From positions 582,861 through 646,860 of the forward strand of contig JAFEBP010000005.1 of the NCBI GenBank assembly GCA_018242605.1: DNA of 64,000 nucleotides, written 5' to 3'. The notes below the pieces were generated by a model. The model was given only the letters and a program-made list of their open reading frames with translations. It made no database searches and was not told the origin of the DNA. This DNA is from Planctomycetota bacterium (GTDB lineage Bacteria; Planctomycetota; Phycisphaerae; Phycisphaerales; UBA1924). Shown piece by piece: positions 25,958-34,442 of this stretch. Position 1 is the stretch's first letter; each line of letters opens with the position of its first letter. A program made the position numbers and the translations under genes.

Positions 25958-27115
25958 ATGACGACCGCGCTACACGTCCCCACCACCGAGTTTGAGAAGA
26001 TCGACCGCTGCGCCGACCTGCCGCACCGCCCCCGCGTGCTGCTCGGCAAGATGGGGTTGGACGGTCACGACCGCGGCGTCAAGGTCATCGCGCGGGCCCT
26101 GCGCGACTCCGGCGTTCACGTCATTTACTCGGGACTCTGGCAGACTCCCCGCAGCCTGGCGATCTCGGCCCGGGACGAGGATTGCGACGTGGTCTGCGCT
26201 TCGATGATGAGCAACTCGCACCTGGTGCTGGGGCCCAAGCTGGTCACGGAACTCGCCAAACTAGGGCGTCATGACCTGCCCGTGTACATGGGCGGCATCC
26301 TTCCGCAGGAAGACCTCCCCAAACTCGCCGAGGCCGGAATCGCCCGCTGCTTCACCACCGGCGTGGGCCTGCTCGACATCGTCAAGGCCGTGCACGACGC
26401 GGTGAAGGACCGCGCCCAGGCTGTCGCGAACGGCACTGCCTCATCGCAGTTGGCCCGAGACATTTCGCTGCTGCACGCGGGTCGCCCGCTGCGGGCCAAC
26501 GCCAAACGCCGCCGCCCCCGGCGCGTCGTCGGGGTCACCGGCTCTCCGGGCGCGGGGAAGTCCACGCTGGTCGCCCAGATGGCGGCGGAGTTCACCCGCC
26601 GGTCCAAAGACGGTCGCGCCGCGGGGCGCTGCGCCGTCGTCGCCTTCGATCCCCAGAGCCCCATCACCAATGGCGCGCTCCTGGGAGACCGCCTCCGAGT
26701 GGATTTCAACACGCTCGATGAATCGATCTACTACCGAAGCTTGGCGATCAGCGGCGAAGACTACCACGCGTTGGCCGAGATCCTCGAGCTCATCGGCGGG
26801 GCCCACGAGGGCAACGACGCGTTCGATCTCGTCTTCGTGGAGACCGTCGGCGCAGGTCAGAACGAGACCAAGATCCGTCAGCACGTCGATGCCACGGCAG
26901 TGGTGTTGACTCCCGGCATGGGCGACGCGGTGCAGATGGACAAAGCCGGCATCCTCGAGATCGCCGACCTGTTCGTCTGCAACAAGGCCGATCACCCCGG
27001 CGAACACGAACTCGTCCGCGACCTCCGGGACGTCGCGGGCCGCCGCCCGATCATCGAGACCGTGGCCACCCGAGGCGAAGGCGTTCCCGAACTGCTCGAC
27101 GCGGTTCTGGCCTGA
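25958..27115 (+). CDS. Fusion of B12-binding mutase domain and MeaB-like GTPase
   Basis: A 385-residue fusion. Residues 26-150 are a cobalamin-binding domain of the acyl-CoA mutase small-subunit type, with DGHDRG (D35, H37, G40; the DxHxxG motif) and GLWQTP. Residues 185-385 are a MeaB/ArgK G3E GTPase: P-loop GSPGAGKS (195-202), DPQSPITNGALLGDR (231-245), VETVGAGQNE (295-304) and NKAD (342-345). It ends right after the G domain, without the C-terminal dimerisation arm of free MeaB. In IcmF the same two modules come first but are followed by the mutase barrel, which is absent here and not encoded nearby. It probably serves as the B12 subunit and chaperone of a separately encoded mutase. A TACAAT box lies 30 nt before the ATG. 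Confidence 0.88.
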   Translation: MTTALHVPTTEFEKIDRCADLPHRPRVLLGKMGLDGHDRGVKVIARALRDSGVHVIYSGLWQTPRSLAISARDEDCDVVCASMMSNSHLVLGPKLVTELAKLGRHDLPVYMGGILPQEDLPKLAEAGIARCFTTGVGLLDIVKAVHDAVKDRAQAVANGTASSQLARDISLLHAGRPLRANAKRRRPRRVVGVTGSPGAGKSTLVAQMAAEFTRRSKDGRAAGRCAVVAFDPQSPITNGALLGDRLRVDFNTLDESIYYRSLAISGEDYHALAEILELIGGAHEGNDAFDLVFVETVGAGQNETKIRQHVDATAVVLTPGMGDAVQMDKAGILEIADLFVCNKADHPGEHELVRDLRDVAGRRPIIETVATRGEGVPELLDAVLA

Positions 27116-27257
27116 GCGTTTCCCAGCAGTTGTACGGGCGCAATCGGGCTGACCGCCTCAGACGCGCGGCATGTGTAAGCTATCCGCCGTTCCAGTCGGT
27201 CCTTCTCCCATCCCAGGTTCAGTCGAAGCCCCCGCGAACGCGGCGAAGTCACACCCC

Positions 27258-28016
27258 ATGTCCAAAGCCCTCGCCCAATACGAGCTGTCGGTGCCCCAGC
27301 GCCTGTATCTCTGGCTCGCCTGCTTTTTCTGCGCTTGCCTCCTGATCGCCGACCTGGTCGGCATCAAGCTCTTCACGATCCCCCTGCCCTTCTCGTTCCC
27401 GGTGCCGTGGCAGACCGAACGCATCGACGCGATCACTCACACCTGCGGGATGCTCACGTTCCCCGTGACATTCCTTCTGACCGACCTCATCAACGAGTAC
27501 TACGGCAAGAAGGGCGCCCGCCGGGTCACGTGGATCGGTCTGGTGATGGGCATTTTCGTTTTCGGGGTCATGAACCTCGCGCAGGCGATGCCGTACCTCA
27601 AGGCGGATTACAACGTGAAGCAGGAGGCCTTCGACGCGGTGTTCGGCAGCGCCAAGATCATGTACGTGTCCTCGCTCCTGGCATACCTCGCGGGGCAGTT
27701 CTGTGACATCGCCGCCTTCTCGGTGATCAAGCGGTTCACCGGCGGACGCATGATCTGGCTTCGAGCCACAGGCAGCACCGTTATTTCCCAGCTCATCGAC
27801 AGCTTCGTCGTCACCTACTTTGCGTTCCACTTGGGCCGCAGGATCTTCACCGACGCCGGGCCGGTCGTTCCGTTCGTCGAGATCCTCAAGATCGCCCTCA
27901 CGGGGTACCTCCTCAAGTTCGCGATCGCTGTGGCCATCACGCCCCTTATTTACGCCGGCCACAACATCATGCACCGTTGGTTCGGGCTGACGCCCCTTCC
28001 CCCCGACATGAAGTGA
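27258..28016 (+). CDS. yhhQ: Queuosine precursor transporter (QPTR / YhhQ family)
   Basis: A 252-residue inner membrane protein with six or seven helices. Family features include VTFLLTDLINEYYGKKGARRVTW, of which DLINEYYGKK is the signature, and FDAVFGSAKIMYVSSLLAYL, then QLIDSFVVTYFAF near the C-terminus. Members import preQ0/preQ1 or queuine for tRNA modification. The start at 27258 gives the normal family N-terminus; an in-frame ATG at 27171 would add 29 unrelated residues. The 140-bp leader was inspected for a preQ1 riboswitch and none was seen. No other queuosine genes lie in the window. Confidence 0.9.
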   Translation: MSKALAQYELSVPQRLYLWLACFFCACLLIADLVGIKLFTIPLPFSFPVPWQTERIDAITHTCGMLTFPVTFLLTDLINEYYGKKGARRVTWIGLVMGIFVFGVMNLAQAMPYLKADYNVKQEAFDAVFGSAKIMYVSSLLAYLAGQFCDIAAFSVIKRFTGGRMIWLRATGSTVISQLIDSFVVTYFAFHLGRRIFTDAGPVVPFVEILKIALTGYLLKFAIAVAITPLIYAGHNIMHRWFGLTPLPPDMK

Positions 28017-28047
28017 CCGCCCCGGATCGCGCTACCATCTCCCCGCC

Positions 28048-28704
28048 ATGAGCGAAGTCGCAGCACTCGAACCAGTTTCCCAGCCGCCGCCCGCGGATGA
28101 TTTCAGGCACCTGGCCCCGAAGGTCGAGGCCCTGCTGCTCAGCATCGAGCGTCCGATTGCGCCCGAACGCCTTGCCGCGGCCCTGAAACTCGTGCGCCTC
28201 GCTGAGGAGGAGCCGGCCGAAGGAGCCGAACGCAAGCCTGGCAAGCCCTCGTCCGCCGCCGCGGTCAACGCGGCTTGCGCCAACATCGCCACCGCCGTTG
28301 AATACCTCAACGGCGAGTACGAACGGGGCGGCCGCGCGTTCCGCATCGAGAAGGTCTCCGGCGGCTACCGCTTGATGACCCTGCCGGAGTTCGCCGACAC
28401 CATCGCCGATTACCACCGCAGCCGCTTGCCCAACAAGCTCAGTCGCGCCGCGATCGAGTCCCTGGCCATCATCGCCTACAAGCAGCCCATTACCCGGGCC
28501 CAGCTCGAGGCCATCCGCGGCGTCTCCTGCGGCGAGGTGCTCAAGAGCCTGATGGAGCGCCGCATCATCACCATCAAGGGCCGCGCCGAGGAACTCGGAC
28601 GGCCCATGCTGTACGGCACCACGAAGCAGTTCCTTGATCAGTTCGGTCTGGGCTCCATCAAGGATCTGCCCACCCTCGCCGAACTCAAGCCCGGCGCGAC
28701 GTAA
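28048..28704 (+). CDS. scpB: Segregation and condensation protein B
   Basis: The 218-residue protein matches ScpB, the kleisin-associated winged-helix partner of SMC-ScpA in chromosome condensation. Its characteristic region LSRAAIESLAIIAYKQPITRAQLEAIRG and the later GRAEELGRPMLYGTT, followed by FLDQFGL, are all present. It has an insert rich in Glu/Ala/Lys at about 52-72. No ribosome-binding site is visible; a TACCAT box ends 9 nt before the ATG. scpA and smc are not in the window. The DUF58 gene follows after 14 bp. Confidence 0.95.
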   Translation: MSEVAALEPVSQPPPADDFRHLAPKVEALLLSIERPIAPERLAAALKLVRLAEEEPAEGAERKPGKPSSAAAVNAACANIATAVEYLNGEYERGGRAFRIEKVSGGYRLMTLPEFADTIADYHRSRLPNKLSRAAIESLAIIAYKQPITRAQLEAIRGVSCGEVLKSLMERRIITIKGRAEELGRPMLYGTTKQFLDQFGLGSIKDLPTLAELKPGAT

Positions 28705-28718
28705 GCCACCGCACGCAC

Positions 28719-29912
28719 ATGACCCGCGATCCCAACAAGGCTCGCAACTCCGCCGCCGCTTCATCGCTGCGCGGCCCGGCCCGCCGCATCGGTCGTCGGT
28801 ACCACATGCACATGGCCGGCGTGCTGTATGTCGCGACCACCATTGTGCTCGTGCTGGGCGCGCTCAACGGTCAGAACAACCTGCTCTTCGCGATTTTCGG
28901 CCTCGCGGTCGGGGGCCTTCTGGTGTCGGGCGTTCTCAGCGGCGCCAACCTGCTGGGCATCAGCGTCGAACGGCTCCCCACGCCCCCCACCGCCGTCGGA
29001 GAGCCCCTCGTTGTCCGGTACCGCGTTCGCAACCGCAACCGATTGCTTTCTTCCCTCGCCATCACCATTGAAGAGCTTCCCGCGGTGCGGCGACGCGGCG
29101 AGACGCAGCCCCGGCTTCACTCGCCCGTGCTCGCCTTCGCGGCCCACGTTCCGGCACGGGGAGAGGTCATCGTCGAAGCCACCGCTACCACCCTGCGACG
29201 CGGCGTTGCGACCCTCTCTCGCTTCCGCGCCATCAGCACCTTTCCCTTCGGACTCACAAAGAAATCCGTCGTCTTTGAACAACCCGAGGCGATCACCATC
29301 CGCCCGCGAATCGCCCCGGTACGGCGCGAGGCCATCGAGGCCGGAGGCGGCGCGGGCGAGCGCGGCGGGCGTGCCCGCCGTTGGCGGGGCGGTGAAGAGT
29401 TCTGGGCCCTCCGCGAGTTTTTGCCCGGCGATAGCCTGCGCACCGTCGCCTGGCGGCCTTCCGCTCGTCATGGCAGCGTGCTGGTCCGAGACACCGCCCG
29501 CGCCGCCACCGAGAAGCTCATCGTTGAACTCGACACCTCCGGCGCCGACGCCGACCAGATCGAGCACGCCGTGAGCGTCGCCGGCGGCGTCGCTTCCGTG
29601 GCGTTGGGTGCCGGCCGCGCAGTCGGCCTGCGCGACCGTGGCGGCACGCTCTTAGCCCCCGTCCGCAGTGGTCGCGGCAGCCTCGCCGACATCCTCGATG
29701 CTCTTGCCGTCTGGATCCCAGGGGCCGCCCCTCTGCGTCAAGGCGAGCCCGACGATGCCTCGCACCGAGGATCTCGCCCGCGCGTCATCATTGTCACCGC
29801 AGTACCGAAGCACGACAGCGAAGCGATCTCCGCGCAGGACTCCGCGATCGTCGAACCGGGATTTTCTCCCTTTGGGCGTGAGCCCAAACGCAACCCGGAG
29901 GAATCCCTGTGA
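28719..29912 (+). CDS. DUF58 domain protein
   Basis: A 397-residue protein with two membrane helices (about residues 34-75) and a DUF58 domain. The hallmark LREFLPGDSLRTVAWRPSAR lies near residue 230, followed by VRDTARAATEKLIVELDTS, the start of a von Willebrand-A-like fold. DUF58 proteins usually work with a MoxR AAA+ ATPase and a transglutaminase membrane protein; the latter follows with a four-base GTGA overlap, but no MoxR gene is adjacent. The last 60 residues are low-complexity. Likely role: envelope or chaperone complex of unknown substrate. Confidence 0.88.
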   Translation: MTRDPNKARNSAAASSLRGPARRIGRRYHMHMAGVLYVATTIVLVLGALNGQNNLLFAIFGLAVGGLLVSGVLSGANLLGISVERLPTPPTAVGEPLVVRYRVRNRNRLLSSLAITIEELPAVRRRGETQPRLHSPVLAFAAHVPARGEVIVEATATTLRRGVATLSRFRAISTFPFGLTKKSVVFEQPEAITIRPRIAPVRREAIEAGGGAGERGGRARRWRGGEEFWALREFLPGDSLRTVAWRPSARHGSVLVRDTARAATEKLIVELDTSGADADQIEHAVSVAGGVASVALGAGRAVGLRDRGGTLLAPVRSGRGSLADILDALAVWIPGAAPLRQGEPDDASHRGSRPRVIIVTAVPKHDSEAISAQDSAIVEPGFSPFGREPKRNPEESL

Positions 29913-32089
29913 CCCCCGGGTTTCGCCACCTGCTGCTCGCCAACGCACTCCTGAGTCTCGCGGCCTTCAGCATCGCCGAGGGCAATCTCGTCGTTTTCGC
30001 AGTCGTCGCGCTGCTGGCCATCGCGGGGTGGTGGTTCAACGATCGCGACGCCCGATCCACCGATCGGCGCTGGGGCCTTCCCCGGTGGCTGACCACCACC
30101 CTACTCGCGATCGTCGCTGTCGGCGCTGGATACCGAGGCTGGCGCGAGAATGAACCCATCTCCGCATTCTCCTGGCTTCTGGCGTCGATCCTGCTGCTGA
30201 AGATCTGGGAGCAGCGCCGGATCCGCGACTACGGCCAGGTGTTGACGGTCTGCGTCTTTCTCAGCATCGGATCGACGCTCACGGACGCATCGCTCGCGCT
30301 GGGTGTCACGCTTTTGGCGCAGTTGCCAGTGCTCGCCGCGGCGGTGATGCACTTCCAGGCTTTCTCTGCCGCGTCCCGCGTCGCGGGTCCGCGATTCGGT
30401 CACCTCGCGTGCGCGGGCAAAGGCGTGCGGCGCGCCGTGGTGACGCTCTCGGTAGTCGCGGTGGTCTGTTCGGTCACGATCGCTGTTGGCGCCTTCGTCG
30501 TCATTCCCCGCGGCATCGGTTGGCACCAGTTCACATCCTTCCAGCCCCCCATCGTGGGCCGCGTTACCGGTTTCGCCGACAGCATCGATCTAGACCAGTC
30601 CGGCGTCATCAGCGAATCGCAAGCCCCGGTTCTGGACCTTCGAGTCACCGACGCGCACGGACGGAACATCGGCAGCGAGGACCGCGCTTTTTACCTGCGC
30701 GGTTCCGTGCTCGACGCGTACAGAGGCCGCGAGTGGACCCGCGGAGAGCGCCGCGAGACGATGCACCCACGCCTGCCCGGCGGGGAGCAGAGCCCCGACC
30801 TGGCCGGCGGCGCCCGGATGCGGGCGCCGCCGTTCGACCCCGAAACCGTCATCAATCAGCAGATCTCGATGCGGTCGGCCCCCCGGGGTGAATCGCCGCT
30901 CTTTTCCGTCCTATTCCCTCGCTTCGTCACCCCGCGCCGCGAAGCAGATCTGCACGCCGACGCATCCACCGGTACCGTGCTGTGTGAACTGCCCAGCGCC
31001 GGCAGGTTCGAATACCTGGTGGTTTCGGCGCCGGCGGTCGGGGGCAGCACCGTCCGCGACCGCCGCGGCATCGTGCGCCACGATTCAAAGGTCGTCGCCG
31101 AACTGGTCCGCTCGGTGCTCACCAACGCGGGCATTGAACCCGATTGGTCCGCACGACCGCGAGAGGAGGACGGGAGAACAGCGCGGATTCTCGAAGCGCA
31201 CCTGCGATCACGATGCACATACACGCTCGATGCACCCGCGGCTCCCCTCAAGAACGATCCCATCGACTGGTTCCTCACAGTCTCGAAACGCGGACACTGC
31301 GAGTATTTCGCGTCTGCACTCGCAGCGCTCTGCCGCTCCGCCGGCATCGACGCCCGCGTCGTCGCGGGCTACCTGGCCACCGAGTTTGATCCACAGACCG
31401 GCTCGTACATCGTCCGGGCCAGCAATGCCCACGCGTGGGTAGAGGTCAACACCGCGCCCGGCAAGTGGGAGACGTTCGACGCCACCCCGCCCGCGACACT
31501 CGCGGCCATTCGGGAGCAGGGCCGTACAGCCTTCGCCTGGTTGGGTCAATGGCTCGCCGAGCTTCACGACGCGTGGAACGTCCAGGTCGTCACCTTTGAC
31601 CAGGGCACACAGGAACGGCTGCTGGGCGCCAACACCGGGCGGCATCCTTGGCTGTTGCGCATGAACTCGATCATGCGGGGCACTTCGGACGAATCTCCCC
31701 TGCCTCGTCTCTCCGCCCCCACCGCGGGTCAGTGGATCCTGGCGATCTGCATCGTCTTTGGCGTGGTCCTCGTGATCGGTGTGGCGAGGACATTTGTCCG
31801 CAGGCGTCGACGGCCTGGCGACACGGACGCTGACGGCTGGGCGTTCGCGGGGCCCTACGCCGTGTTGCACGCTCAGATCCTGGCGAGCCTGGACTCCATC
31901 AACCATCCCAAACCCAAGTGGCTTCCGCTGCTTGCGCATCTCAAGGCGATCCCGGGAGCCCCCGATCCGTTCCGGCGCAGCATCGTCGATGCCGCTCAGA
32001 GCCTGTACGCCGCCCGCTTCGGGGGAACGCCCCTCGCCCCATCCAAGGCCCGGGACCTGGCACGAGGCCTGCGTCGGTCGCGGATATGA
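29909..32089 (+). CDS. TgpA-like membrane transglutaminase
   Basis: A 726-residue protein. The N-terminal 200 residues form five or six membrane helices (DUF3488-type), a periplasmic transglutaminase-like domain follows with the catalytic triad C464 (KRGHCEYF), H508 (NAHAWVEV) and D524 (FDATP), then one helix near residue 610-635 and a cytoplasmic tail resembling DUF4129. This is the TgpA layout. The GTG start at 29909 overlaps the DUF58 stop. TgpA proteins act in the cell envelope and, in pseudomonads, are essential; the peptide substrate is unknown. Confidence 0.9.
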   Translation: MTPGFRHLLLANALLSLAAFSIAEGNLVVFAVVALLAIAGWWFNDRDARSTDRRWGLPRWLTTTLLAIVAVGAGYRGWRENEPISAFSWLLASILLLKIWEQRRIRDYGQVLTVCVFLSIGSTLTDASLALGVTLLAQLPVLAAAVMHFQAFSAASRVAGPRFGHLACAGKGVRRAVVTLSVVAVVCSVTIAVGAFVVIPRGIGWHQFTSFQPPIVGRVTGFADSIDLDQSGVISESQAPVLDLRVTDAHGRNIGSEDRAFYLRGSVLDAYRGREWTRGERRETMHPRLPGGEQSPDLAGGARMRAPPFDPETVINQQISMRSAPRGESPLFSVLFPRFVTPRREADLHADASTGTVLCELPSAGRFEYLVVSAPAVGGSTVRDRRGIVRHDSKVVAELVRSVLTNAGIEPDWSARPREEDGRTARILEAHLRSRCTYTLDAPAAPLKNDPIDWFLTVSKRGHCEYFASALAALCRSAGIDARVVAGYLATEFDPQTGSYIVRASNAHAWVEVNTAPGKWETFDATPPATLAAIREQGRTAFAWLGQWLAELHDAWNVQVVTFDQGTQERLLGANTGRHPWLLRMNSIMRGTSDESPLPRLSAPTAGQWILAICIVFGVVLVIGVARTFVRRRRRPGDTDADGWAFAGPYAVLHAQILASLDSINHPKPKWLPLLAHLKAIPGAPDPFRRSIVDAAQSLYAARFGGTPLAPSKARDLARGLRRSRI

Positions 32090-32232
32090 CGCCCGCACCG
32101 GCTGATCCGCCCGCGCCACGATGTCGGGCAACTCCCCGTTCAAGCGGGCCTGCGCGCGGTCCGATGTTAAAGTTGCGAGTCCTGATGCTGCGCCAGCCGC
32201 GCACCATCGCGGGCCCCCAATGGAGCAACCGG

Positions 32233-33123
32233 ATGCCGGCCAGCAGATCACGTACAGAGCGATGGCGGGAATGCCTTCAGCAGATCTACGAGCGCGGCGG
32301 AGGCATCGAGTTCTCCGTCGCACGCACGCTGGAGTTTGAGCCCCAGTTGGAGGGCGGCCCGACTTCCACGCGCATCGCCCCGGACCTCATGTGGCGCGTC
32401 CGCGTGACCGGCCTCTCAGAGAGTGAGATGCTCGTCGAGCGGCCCAACGCCATGGGAACTCCCGTGAACATCGAGGACGGCGTCGAACTGATCGCAGTCA
32501 TCTCCGTCGGTCAGAACCGCTGGATGTTCCACACGCACAAGCTCGGTCCCGCCGACGGCCCCTCGGCGTTCGGTCCTTCGGCGCCCGGGCTGCGTCTGGC
32601 GATGCCCAGCCGCGTTGAACGCTGCCACCGCCGTGATTTCCTTCGCATCTCGACCGCCGAACTCCACCTTCCGCGGGTCGAGTGCTGGCCGCTGCTGGAT
32701 CCCACGAGCGTCGCCGCCGCGGAGACCGCCAACCGGATCAAGATCCTGGACCTGGAGAAGACCGCGCCCCAACTGCGCCTGGGCGGCGATGAGCCTCCCG
32801 CGTTGCTGCCGGACGTCGGCCCTCCGTTCACCGCGCACTTGCTGAACATCGGCGGCGGCGGAGTCGGCCTGCTCTTCTCCAAGGCGGAGGCGAGCGCCGC
32901 CGAGCGTGCCCGCCTGCTGTGGATGCGGCTGCACCTGATGCCCCATGTTCCCGCGCCCCTGGCGGTCACGGCGCGGCTTGCGCACAAGCATCTTGACAGC
33001 GAGCAGAACCTGCTCGCCGGCGCCGCGTTCGAGTTTGCGTGGAATCAGCCCCACCGCGAGTTTGTCGTCTCGCAGATCGCCCGCTTCGCGGAGAGGTCTC
33101 AGTTCCGTGCCAAGGCGGCGTAA
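32233..33123 (+). CDS. PilZ-type (YcgR-like) putative c-di-GMP-binding protein
   Basis: A 296-residue protein. The N-terminal half resembles the YcgR/flagellar-brake N domain, and the second half begins with ERCHRRDFLRIS, which carries the PilZ RRxxxR motif (RRDFLR). The second PilZ motif, normally [D/N]xSxxG, is NIGGGGVG, with Gly in place of Ser. Binding of c-di-GMP is therefore plausible but not certain. The ATG at 32233 has GGAG 7 nt upstream; an alternative ATG at 32086 overlaps the upstream stop (ATGA) and would add 49 Pro/Arg-rich residues. It likely belongs to the DUF58-transglutaminase unit. Confidence 0.72.
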   Translation: MPASRSRTERWRECLQQIYERGGGIEFSVARTLEFEPQLEGGPTSTRIAPDLMWRVRVTGLSESEMLVERPNAMGTPVNIEDGVELIAVISVGQNRWMFHTHKLGPADGPSAFGPSAPGLRLAMPSRVERCHRRDFLRISTAELHLPRVECWPLLDPTSVAAAETANRIKILDLEKTAPQLRLGGDEPPALLPDVGPPFTAHLLNIGGGGVGLLFSKAEASAAERARLLWMRLHLMPHVPAPLAVTARLAHKHLDSEQNLLAGAAFEFAWNQPHREFVVSQIARFAERSQFRAKAA

Positions 33124-33131
33124 TCGAACGG

Positions 33132-33890
33132 TCAGTTCGTAGTCAAAAGCAACTTCACGTCGCCCTCTTCCGTCCGCAGGTTGACCGGGTTGGCGCCGCC
33201 GTTGAGCACGGCGGACCAATCTGTGGCGTTGGCCTTGACGGCCGCCAGGTTGCCCTTGGCGCATTCCATCCGCAGCACACCCTTGCCCGTGTGCGCCTTC
33301 ATGGCTCCCGTGGAAGCCGCGTGCATGCGAAGTTCCACGGAGCCGTGATCGGTCACAAGATCCACCGGAGCGGTGATCGGCCCGCCGGCCCAGACCTTGA
33401 TTGACGGTGACGAACCGAACTCCAGCGTATTGCGCACCTCGATCGAACCGGTTACCCCAACGACAGACACCAACCCGCCCCTGTTGTGCACCCGCACGCC
33501 CGCCAGCGAGGGAACCCGAATCCGGAGCACCGTGTCGCGAGCCTCACCCTCGGGCTTGGTGCTCAGCACCCGCAACACCGAATGTCCGCCGTCTGAAGCC
33601 ATGCTGGCGGCGACCCAATCGGGGTTGTGGTTCGAGCCGTTGCTGCCGCTCGCCTTGGCCCACACCACAGGCTGAGACCCTTCGACCACTTCGATGCTCA
33701 CAGAACCCTTGGAGTTCTCTACGTCAACCGCCAACGGCCCGGACGCCGCGGAGAATGACTTGGCATTGCCGATCGCCACTTCCTGGCTCCGGCGCAGCCG
33801 CGTGCAACCGCCCACGCCAAACGAGGCGCCCAGCAGGGCGCCGAGGAGAGCCAGGGCAACGACAGTTCGGAAAGGGTGTGACGTGGTCAT
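33132..33890 (-). CDS. Lipoprotein with DUF4097-like beta repeats
   Basis: A 252-residue protein with a lipoprotein signal (hydrophobic ALALLGALLGASFGVGGC, lipid cysteine C28). The mature part has repeated short strands with phrases such as VDVENSKGSVSIEV, VRVHNRGGLVSVVG and VDLVTDHGSVELRM, resembling the right-handed beta structure of DUF4097-type putative adhesins. The ATG at 33890 puts the signal at the N-terminus; longer in-frame starts were rejected. It converges with the PilZ-type gene at 8 bp. The function is unknown, probably envelope surface. Confidence 0.75.
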   Translation of the reverse strand: MTTSHPFRTVVALALLGALLGASFGVGGCTRLRRSQEVAIGNAKSFSAASGPLAVDVENSKGSVSIEVVEGSQPVVWAKASGSNGSNHNPDWVAASMASDGGHSVLRVLSTKPEGEARDTVLRIRVPSLAGVRVHNRGGLVSVVGVTGSIEVRNTLEFGSSPSIKVWAGGPITAPVDLVTDHGSVELRMHAASTGAMKAHTGKGVLRMECAKGNLAAVKANATDWSAVLNGGANPVNLRTEEGDVKLLLTTN

Positions 33891-34442
33891 TCGTTCGGAA
33901 TCCGTGAGAGTGCGTGAGGTAGGAAGCTGATTGGTATCCGGAAAGCCGCCCGGGCCGCGCGTTGTGCTCCCGAGCCTCCCTAGCATAGCAAAGCCGGTCG
34001 AACAAGCGGTGTGCCCCGGTTCGGTGTGTCCGGGCCATGGCACTCTCGCGAGGACGCACGGCGGTACGCAGTCACAGGCACCTCTCCGCGGTCACTTTTC
34101 GGTGATCGAACGCGGTCCGGTGTTTCAAGTTTGTCGTCGCCCAACCTTCCGATCCGTGCGGAGGTTGACACATCCGAATCGCGTGGGATCGCGTCCGACA
34201 ACACTCGGAGGCGGTGCATCGCGAAAGCACGATCGACGCTTCCCGGCCTCGGCCGCGAAGCACCGCAGGTGCGCAACCGTTCCTGAGAGGCGTTGCGATC
34301 CACCGCGGCGATCGAATAGGGCCCCGCCGCGGCGCATTCGCGGCGAACCGAGGGCCGACGCAGATGGGCGGCGACATTCACCGACTTGACGTATCGCGCA
34401 GGCGTCATGGGCCCGACCGGTCATGTGTGGAGGCCGACGGCG
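33891..34442. other. 552-bp intergenic region between divergent lipoprotein and rny genes
   Basis: No open frame here has a plausible product; the long frames on both strands are Arg/Pro-rich shadows. A TTGACA hexamer occurs at 34165-34170 but no good -10 follows at 16-18 bp. Several GC-rich inverted repeats lie between 34230 and 34350, so a structured RNA upstream of rny is possible, but no known RNA family could be recognised by eye. Confidence 0.5.

Noticed and set aside
27116..27257. Possible preQ1 riboswitch before the queuosine precursor transporter
   Set aside because: No H-type pseudoknot or CUAAAAAACUA-like tail can be recognised in this leader.
33980..34408. 142-codon minus-strand open frame upstream of rny
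   Set aside because: Arg/Ser/Pro-rich translation, no ribosome-binding site, and overlaps frames on the other strand of similar quality.
34143..34410. Small RNA upstream of rny
   Set aside because: GC-rich inverted repeats occur, but no promoter-terminator pair or known RNA family could be identified by eye.
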